Origin: an uncultured Collinsella sp.
GTDB taxonomy: Bacteria > Actinomycetota > Coriobacteriia > Coriobacteriales > Coriobacteriaceae
Assembly (NCBI GenBank): GCA_900550825.1
Contig: URTZ01000057.1
Span: 1-10,599, forward strand
Direction of reading: 5' to 3'
Length of the DNA: 10,599 nt
The position numbers and the translations under genes were made by a program. The notes under the pieces were generated by a model that was not told the origin of the DNA, made no database searches, and saw only the letters and a list, made by a program, of their open reading frames with translations. This document shows positions 5,942 to 10,599 of the stretch, one piece after another (position 1 is the first letter of the stretch; the number at the start of each line of letters is the position of its first letter).

Positions 5942-8941
5942 ATGGTAAACGATTTGAGCAGTATGGACGAGCTCGAGCTGATGCCTCTGGGCGGAGGCTA
6001 TATGGTGCGACGCGAACGCTTGATGAATGAGCTTATCGCCAAGGGCCGAAAGGCCGGCATCGTGGTTCTCTACGCGCCTGATGGCTTTGGGAAAACCTCG
6101 GTGCTGCTGCAGTACACCCAAGAGGTAAAAAGTGACCCGACGCGAGGCCCCGTGCGGATTATCGAGGCGGATCGAGCCATTGGGCGCGAGGTGTTTATGC
6201 AGCTCGAGGTGGTAACCGAAGAGCTCAAAGACAAGCCGCATTCCCTTGTCGCGATTGATAATGTGCCAAATCTCGATCAGCACGATACCGAAGACCTCAT
6301 TGACAGGATTCGCGGCCTGCGCGCTATGGGGGTAGGGGTCTTTATCTCCTGCCGTCCTTCAAATCGTCAGCTGATTCATGGGCTGGGTGACTCGGTTAAG
6401 ATCAATGCGCAGATGCTCAAGGTGCATGCCTATGAGTATTCGGCGTGGGCATCGGCGTTTTCGATCAGCACATCGCTCGACTTTTATCAGCTCACGCAGG
6501 GTGTGCCCGAGCTCGTCTCGGCATTGCAGACGGGTCTGTATGGCCAAGGCGACGTAGCCGGTCTGCTTGAAAACGAGATTGTCAACGTATATGGCGCGGC
6601 ACTTGTCGATCTGGCTTCGCTCGACAATAATGCGCTGTTTTGCGTGGCATGTCTCATGGTTTTGATGGGCGAGGGCAATATCGCAGAACTCGAGGCTTGC
6701 GGGGTAAGGTTGTCGATGGTCGACCAGTCCTACTTTGTACGCGACTACCCGATCTTTGGCTTGGACCCCGCCGAGCGGAGTTTTACGTGTCTGGGCACGG
6801 AGGATAACGGACGCTTGCGCTTGCGTAAGTTGGTGGCCGAGGTTCGCCCCGAACTTGTTCCGAGGGCGGCCCGGATTTTGCTTAAGGCGGGCCGATGCGA
6901 TGCGGCGATGGGTCTGGCGGACACCTTTTTGGACCGTGAGGCGGTCCTTGAACTTGCTGGGCAGTATGGGGTCGATCTTGCTCTGACGGGGCACGGGGCC
7001 GATATCTGCCGAGCAGCGCTGGGCACGATCGATGCCGACGATCCGGCTCCAGAGCCAACGCCTGCCGAGGCGCTTGGCGTATATCTGGCAGCGGTCAGCG
7101 TGTCCAATACAAAGCTCGCTCGCTATATGGCATCGGTCATCGAGCGCGGGGGCGAACGGGCGGCCTGCGAAATAGACCCTGTTTCATGGAGGGTGGCCCA
7201 GGCGCTGACGGCTGTTTGCTATGGGGACAACGGGCTTGGGCTTCCTACGAACCTGGCCGTGCCAGAAATAGAGACGTCCCACACCGCACTCGACATGCTG
7301 TCCGCGCATATCGAGGTCAAGCGCTGCCTGACCGAGCGGGGAGATGACGGCGGCGTTCTACAGCAGCTCAAAACGAACAAGGCCTACGACTGCGAGCTCG
7401 ACATCGCGGGGATTGTTATACGGGCCGATAGTATGCTGGTGGAGCTCTTTGACGGGTCGTTTGCGGGAACCGACGAGCGCGACGACGAGATGACGGTGGT
7501 GCGGGAGGCGCTCGACGTACGTGGGCTTAAGGCGATGGCTATCTGGGTGCGCATGGTGTTGGCGGCACGGCGGCTCCTTTCCGGCTTGCCGGTAACCGAC
7601 GATGCGGCGTTCAACGAGCTCGATCGTTTTGCCGTGCGCATGCGCGACAACCAGATTCAGCTGTTTGGCCTGTTGCTAGAAGGCTGGCAGTCGCTGGCAG
7701 AGGGACGGCCGGTTAATGCAAAGTTCCGTGCGGTCCAAGTGCTCAAACTTGCCGAGGAGTCGATTGCGTACATGCGCGATAACGCATTGCTGCTGGAGCG
7801 CGCGGCATATCTGCGTAACACCTCGATGGTTTCGGTGCGCGAGGAAGCGGAGTTGCTCGATATAAGCCAGACGCAGGTTGGTGGAGCGGAGGCCTGGATG
7901 GTGGCGCTGCATTTGGCCTGTGCGGGCCGAGACAGCGATCTTGCGGCCTGGATGTCCATGAATCGTGCGGGGATTCTAGAGCCATCGTATCGGCTCTTTG
8001 CGCGCCTTGCCATGCATTGTCTGGGCGAGCCGGCGGGCAGGATACGCAAGAAGCTTCCCGTGCGCGAGCTGTCGCGGTACTCGCTGCGCGACGATTTGGA
8101 AGGGGAGGGCGAGCGCCTGTTCCAGGCCGGCGAGGTTGAAGCCGTTGATACCATCGACCATATCGAGATTCGCATGTTTGGTGCGTTTCGCGCCGAGCGC
8201 GACGGGTTTCCCATCACGGACAAAATGTGGCGCCGCAAGAAGGCGGCGACACTTGCCGAGCGGCTTGCACTGGGCATGGATGCGCTCGTCGATCGTGAGA
8301 CGCTGGCCATGGAGCTGTGGCCCCATGCCGAGTTTAATAGCGCCCGCAACAACCTGTACTCGACGATATCGCGCTTGCGGTCGGCTTTGGGGCCGACGCC
8401 GGATGGCAAGTCATGTGTGCTCATCCAAAATGAATGCATTGGGCTCAACGGCGACTACGTCAAGACCGATGTACGGCTGTTTGACCAGATAAGCCGCGAG
8501 GTTTTGGGAAATCGCACGGGTGCGCGCGGGCCCCATCTGGTCGAGTTGTGCCTTAAGATTGAGCAGCTTTATGCCGGACCGTTGTATGTTCCCAATGGCT
8601 GTAATCCCACCTACTTTTTGCGCATGCGGCGCATTATGCAGTCAAAGTACATCGATTGCATGATTAAGGGAGCAAATGCCGCTCTAGAAGAAAACGATCT
8701 GCAGTCGGCGATTTGGCTGGCGGAGTCGGGGCTTCGGCAGGAAACGGCGCGTGAGGATATGGTGCGCTGCGCCATGCGCGTCTACAGTGCGGCGGAGCGA
8801 CGGCGCGATATCGTCGAGCTGTACAGCGGGCATATGCACCATCTGAGGGAGCAGGTCAATGGCGTGCCCGAGCCCGAGACGCGGCGTCTATACGAGCGCT
8901 TGGTGGAGGGGCGGCTCAATCGCGTGCTGGTCGAGCGATAA
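5942..8941 (+). CDS. MalT-type ATPase fused to SARP-like winged helix and BTAD domain, transcriptional regulator
   Basis: A 999-residue predicted cytosolic regulator. Residues 21-60 resemble the MalT/STAND ATPase start: MVRRERLMNEL, then Walker A APDGFGKT with Lys51. Walker B is SLVAIDN with Asp106, followed by a sensor-like VFISCRPS (133-140). Residues ~170-735 are a long, Leu/Ala-rich helical region, probably TPR-like repeats. From 741 (IEIRMFGAFRAERDG) comes an OmpR-type winged helix as in SARP activators, with MELWPHAEFNSARNNLYSTISRLRSALG at ~790-817 as helix-turn-helix core. The C-terminal ~150 residues fit a BTAD domain. In classical SARPs the winged helix and BTAD are N-terminal and any ATPase follows; here the order is reversed. 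GAGGAG at 5931-5936 supports the ATG. The ligand and target genes are unknown. It stands alone and converges on yhbY. Confidence 0.8.
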   Translation: MVNDLSSMDELELMPLGGGYMVRRERLMNELIAKGRKAGIVVLYAPDGFGKTSVLLQYTQEVKSDPTRGPVRIIEADRAIGREVFMQLEVVTEELKDKPHSLVAIDNVPNLDQHDTEDLIDRIRGLRAMGVGVFISCRPSNRQLIHGLGDSVKINAQMLKVHAYEYSAWASAFSISTSLDFYQLTQGVPELVSALQTGLYGQGDVAGLLENEIVNVYGAALVDLASLDNNALFCVACLMVLMGEGNIAELEACGVRLSMVDQSYFVRDYPIFGLDPAERSFTCLGTEDNGRLRLRKLVAEVRPELVPRAARILLKAGRCDAAMGLADTFLDREAVLELAGQYGVDLALTGHGADICRAALGTIDADDPAPEPTPAEALGVYLAAVSVSNTKLARYMASVIERGGERAACEIDPVSWRVAQALTAVCYGDNGLGLPTNLAVPEIETSHTALDMLSAHIEVKRCLTERGDDGGVLQQLKTNKAYDCELDIAGIVIRADSMLVELFDGSFAGTDERDDEMTVVREALDVRGLKAMAIWVRMVLAARRLLSGLPVTDDAAFNELDRFAVRMRDNQIQLFGLLLEGWQSLAEGRPVNAKFRAVQVLKLAEESIAYMRDNALLLERAAYLRNTSMVSVREEAELLDISQTQVGGAEAWMVALHLACAGRDSDLAAWMSMNRAGILEPSYRLFARLAMHCLGEPAGRIRKKLPVRELSRYSLRDDLEGEGERLFQAGEVEAVDTIDHIEIRMFGAFRAERDGFPITDKMWRRKKAATLAERLALGMDALVDRETLAMELWPHAEFNSARNNLYSTISRLRSALGPTPDGKSCVLIQNECIGLNGDYVKTDVRLFDQISREVLGNRTGARGPHLVELCLKIEQLYAGPLYVPNGCNPTYFLRMRRIMQSKYIDCMIKGANAALEENDLQSAIWLAESGLRQETAREDMVRCAMRVYSAAERRRDIVELYSGHMHHLREQVNGVPEPETRRLYERLVEGRLNRVLVER

Positions 8942-8973
8942 AAAACGGGCGCCCGAAGTACTTGGGCACCCGT
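8940..8973 (-). terminator. Intrinsic terminator of the minus-strand yhbY transcript
   Basis: Read on the minus strand, ACGGGTGCCC and GGGCGCCCGT form a stem with one mismatch, enclosing AAGTACTTC, followed by six T (A-run at 8940-8945). The T-run overlaps the stop codon of the regulator gene. On the plus strand no T-run follows, so the regulator gene has no clear terminator of its own here. Confidence 0.8.
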
Positions 8974-9010
8974 AAGCTTGCTATGTGTTGGCTCGCCGGA
9001 TCATTGGCTC

Positions 9011-9310
9011 TTAGACGAGCTTGATCTTCTCGATATCCTTGCGCGAGGACTCGCGATACAGCGAGAACTTGCGGCCGATAACCTGGACGACCTCGGCGTG
9101 GCAACGCTCGGCGAGCTCCTCGGCGGCCTCGCGGGCGGAAAGACTGGAGCCATCGAGCACGGAGCACTTAACGAGCTCGTGCTTCTCCAGGTAGGCGACC
9201 GTCTGCTCGACGGTGCCCTCATTGACATCGGACTTGCCGATGATGATGGCGGGGTTGAGGTGATGGGCCATGCTGCGAAGCTGCTTGACCTGGGCTCCTG
9301 TCAGTGCCAT
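9011..9310 (-). CDS. yhbY: YhbY/CRM-domain RNA-binding protein, ribosome-associated
   Basis: A 99-residue single CRM (CRS1-YhbY) domain protein. The family binds pre-50S particles and helps ribosome assembly. Family landmarks are LTGAQVKQLRSMAHHLNP (3-20), the loop after IIIG, VEQTVAYLEKHELVKCSVL, and VVQVIGRKFSLYRES near the end. The usual GxxG loop (GKGG or GKNG) reads GKSD at 25-28, so the second glycine is replaced by aspartate. The length is typical. The start ATG has only a weak purine-rich site upstream. It lies 158 bases downstream of the methyltransferase on the same strand and may be co-transcribed with it; no clear promoter or terminator is seen between them. Confidence 0.9.
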   Translation of the reverse strand: MALTGAQVKQLRSMAHHLNPAIIIGKSDVNEGTVEQTVAYLEKHELVKCSVLDGSSLSAREAAEELAERCHAEVVQVIGRKFSLYRESSRKDIEKIKLV

Positions 9311-9468
9311 GGGTTCTCGCTTTCTATGTATGGGGCGCCCCTCGATGGGGCCTTAATCTACGTGAGCTGTCCCACGATAGCGCAGGAACGGCGCGGTGTG
9401 GAGCGCGTTTGCCCAGTTCAAAAAGAATGCGGATGCCGAGCGAGTGGGCAGTGCGGGCTGTGAGCAGG

Positions 9469-10356
9469 CTATGAGCTGGGCGCAGAGACCGGCTCCCATG
9501 CAATAAACGCCCAACGAACCTTGCGGACATGATCGAGCATGTAGCGCCCCTGCGGCACGCCCTTGGAGCCCGGCTCACCGGCATGGGAGTTCTCAATCAT
9601 GTGCTGGGCGATGTAGTCGCGCAGGCGATCGATCTTATCCTCGTTGCCATGCTCAAGCATGCGAGAAAAGTCCGCCACGCCTGCCTCGAGGCTATTGAAG
9701 GTATCGCGACGAGGCGATTCAAAGTACGTAACCTGCGGCAGGGCACCCATCTGAATGAGGATATTAAAAGCATACACAAAGCCATTACTGCAGGTAACCG
9801 AGGCACCGATAGCGTTCATCAAGTGCAGATCATAGCGCGGGCTGGAGTTGGCGACCATGGTGACAGCACAACGCCGACGAGCCGTACGGTCAAGCTTGAC
9901 AAGTGCACCTTTTAGATTGGTCGTCGTAACCGACCGACTGGCAAAGGCAACATCCACCGCTTTCGCGACCGGTCCAACCAAATCCCAATCATCATCCCAA
10001 GCAAGCTCAAGCGGCGTAATGCGATCCTCGAGCCCATAGTACTCAATACCAGCATCAAGCGTGCCCAACATAGCAGGGGAAAAGTCAGCAGCAATCACAG
10101 GATGCCCAGCCTGAGCAAGCGGAATAGCAATCGACCCAGCCCCACACCCCATATCCAGCACGGATTCACCAGGCTTTAACGCCAGCAGCTTCATAAAGTC
10201 CCGGGCATACGGAGCAGTCTCAAGCGGCCGAAAATGCCGAGCCCGCTTATCCCATTCAAAAGAATCATCAGCCCGCCGCCGACCAGCCTGCAAGCGCATC
10301 CATTCGCCATTCCAATCAGCAGAAAGAAGCTCAGAGCGAACATCCCCATCAACCAC
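9469..10356 (-). CDS. Class I SAM-dependent methyltransferase of unknown substrate
   Basis: A 295-residue Rossmann-fold methyltransferase when started at the GTG at 10356. Motif I is VLDMGCGAG (66-74), followed by the second strand VIAADFSPAM, where Asp91 would bind the ribose of S-adenosylmethionine. The N-terminal ~55 residues are charged and Trp-rich (WNGEWMRLQAGRRR) and precede the methyl-transfer domain; the C-terminal part is helical and acidic-basic mixed. An upstream in-frame ATG at 10416 would add 20 hydrophobic residues, but that stretch is the read-out of a terminator, whereas AGGAGG (10364-10369) sits seven bases before the GTG. So the hydrophobic leader is not real. Small-molecule methylation is the default guess; the sequence does not show the substrate. 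Confidence 0.82.
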   Translation of the reverse strand: MVDGDVRSELLSADWNGEWMRLQAGRRRADDSFEWDKRARHFRPLETAPYARDFMKLLALKPGESVLDMGCGAGSIAIPLAQAGHPVIAADFSPAMLGTLDAGIEYYGLEDRITPLELAWDDDWDLVGPVAKAVDVAFASRSVTTTNLKGALVKLDRTARRRCAVTMVANSSPRYDLHLMNAIGASVTCSNGFVYAFNILIQMGALPQVTYFESPRRDTFNSLEAGVADFSRMLEHGNEDKIDRLRDYIAQHMIENSHAGEPGSKGVPQGRYMLDHVRKVRWAFIAWEPVSAPSS

Positions 10357-10363
10357 GGGCCAA

Positions 10364-10369
10364 CCTCCT
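10364..10369 (-). promoter_or_regulatory. Ribosome binding site fixing the methyltransferase start
   Basis: A perfect AGGAGG on the minus strand, seven bases before the GTG at 10356-10354. It lies just inside the T-run side of the upstream terminator and decides the GTG start over the ATG at 10416. Confidence 0.85.
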
Positions 10370-10375
10370 AGCAAC

Positions 10376-10407
10376 AAAAAAGCGACTCCTCCCAAAAGAA
10401 GAGCCGC
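10376..10407 (-). terminator. Intrinsic terminator of an upstream minus-strand transcript
   Basis: On the minus strand GCGGCTCTTC pairs with GAGGAGTCGC (10 positions, two G-U) around a TTTTGG loop, followed by six T (A-run at 10376-10381). The G-U pairs work only in minus-strand RNA, which sets the direction. It ends something transcribed from beyond the right edge, directly before the methyltransferase ribosome binding site. Confidence 0.82.
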
Positions 10408-10599
10408 AACCAGCATATATCAGAAAGAACCGATCCAACGCCAAACTGCCATATCGACCATGCAGTGCAGGAGCGAAGCGACTGCAACCGGGATAGAACT
10501 CAACCGAGGTCCCGTTGTGCGGGAGCCCCGGGGAGGGCAAATATATAAGGTCGATCGCGAGTTCCGCACGAGCCGGAGAGCACTTAATGTGCTCTCCGC
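10408..10599. other. Unassigned right-edge region
   Basis: No supported gene is visible in these 192 bases. A plus-strand frame is open from an ATG near 10464 to the edge, but it has no ribosome binding site and an unlikely composition. Small palindromes (CCCCGGGG at 10527-10534; CCCG/CGGG at 10511-10523) and an AT-rich AAATATATAA lie inside. On the minus strand it should be the 3' part of the transcript ended by the terminator at 10376-10407. Confidence 0.4.
10574..10598. repeat. Perfect inverted repeat at the window edge
   Basis: CGGAGAGCAC (10574-10583) and GTGCTCTCCG (10589-10598) form a perfect 10-base-pair stem around TTAAT. The sequence ends one base later, so it cannot be seen whether a T-run follows and makes it a plus-strand terminator. 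On the minus strand no T-run follows. Confidence 0.6.

Noticed and set aside
5745..5948. A 67-codon frame just before the large regulator
   Set aside because: No ribosome binding site, unlikely composition, and it runs into the regulator's own start region.
10357..10416. A hydrophobic N-terminal extension (signal or membrane segment) of the methyltransferase
   Set aside because: The 20 residues are translation of a terminator stem and its T-run. AGGAGG before the GTG at 10356 marks the true start.
10349..10540. A 63-codon minus-strand frame at the right end
   Set aside because: It overlaps the terminator and the methyltransferase start in another frame, with no ribosome binding site or family similarity.

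Overview
The window looks like a chromosomal segment from a high-GC Gram-positive bacterium of the class Coriobacteriia, most likely a Collinsella-like gut actinobacterium. This is inferred from the actinobacterial gene order rplM-rpsI-glmM, the strong CGC/CGT arginine codon preference, and a very large MalT-type ATPase fused to a SARP-like DNA-binding end. No rRNA, tRNA, CRISPR array or origin was found.

Layout. Bases 1-350 are the right-hand end of an IS110-family insertion sequence: the last 82 residues of the transposase, then a short non-coding tail. Bases 388-500 hold two related palindromic repeats. A patatin-family lipase gene follows (586-1464). A clear promoter (1528-1555) and a short leader hairpin precede rplM and rpsI (1622-2463), closed by a strong terminator. 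Then come glmM (2587-3924), a PTS glucose-type EIIA gene (3996-4493), a 272-base hairpin-rich gap, and nagB (4766-5494) with its own terminator. After a 387-base non-coding stretch lies a 999-residue regulator (5942-8941). From the right, on the minus strand, are a SAM-dependent methyltransferase (10356-9469) and a YhbY-type RNA-binding protein (9310-9011). The latter ends at a minus-strand terminator that separates it from the convergent regulator gene. The last 190 bases carry a terminator for something beyond the window and an unexplained edge hairpin.

How the genes fit together. rplM and rpsI make ribosomal proteins uL13 and uS9. GlmM makes glucosamine-1-phosphate for peptidoglycan, NagB breaks glucosamine-6-phosphate down to fructose-6-phosphate, and EIIA passes phosphate in sugar uptake. 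The middle of the window therefore places amino-sugar synthesis, amino-sugar breakdown and sugar transport side by side. The large regulator may sense a small ligand or nucleotide state, but nothing in the sequence shows its target. The least explained structures are the palindromic repeat pair at 388-500 and the structured gap before nagB.
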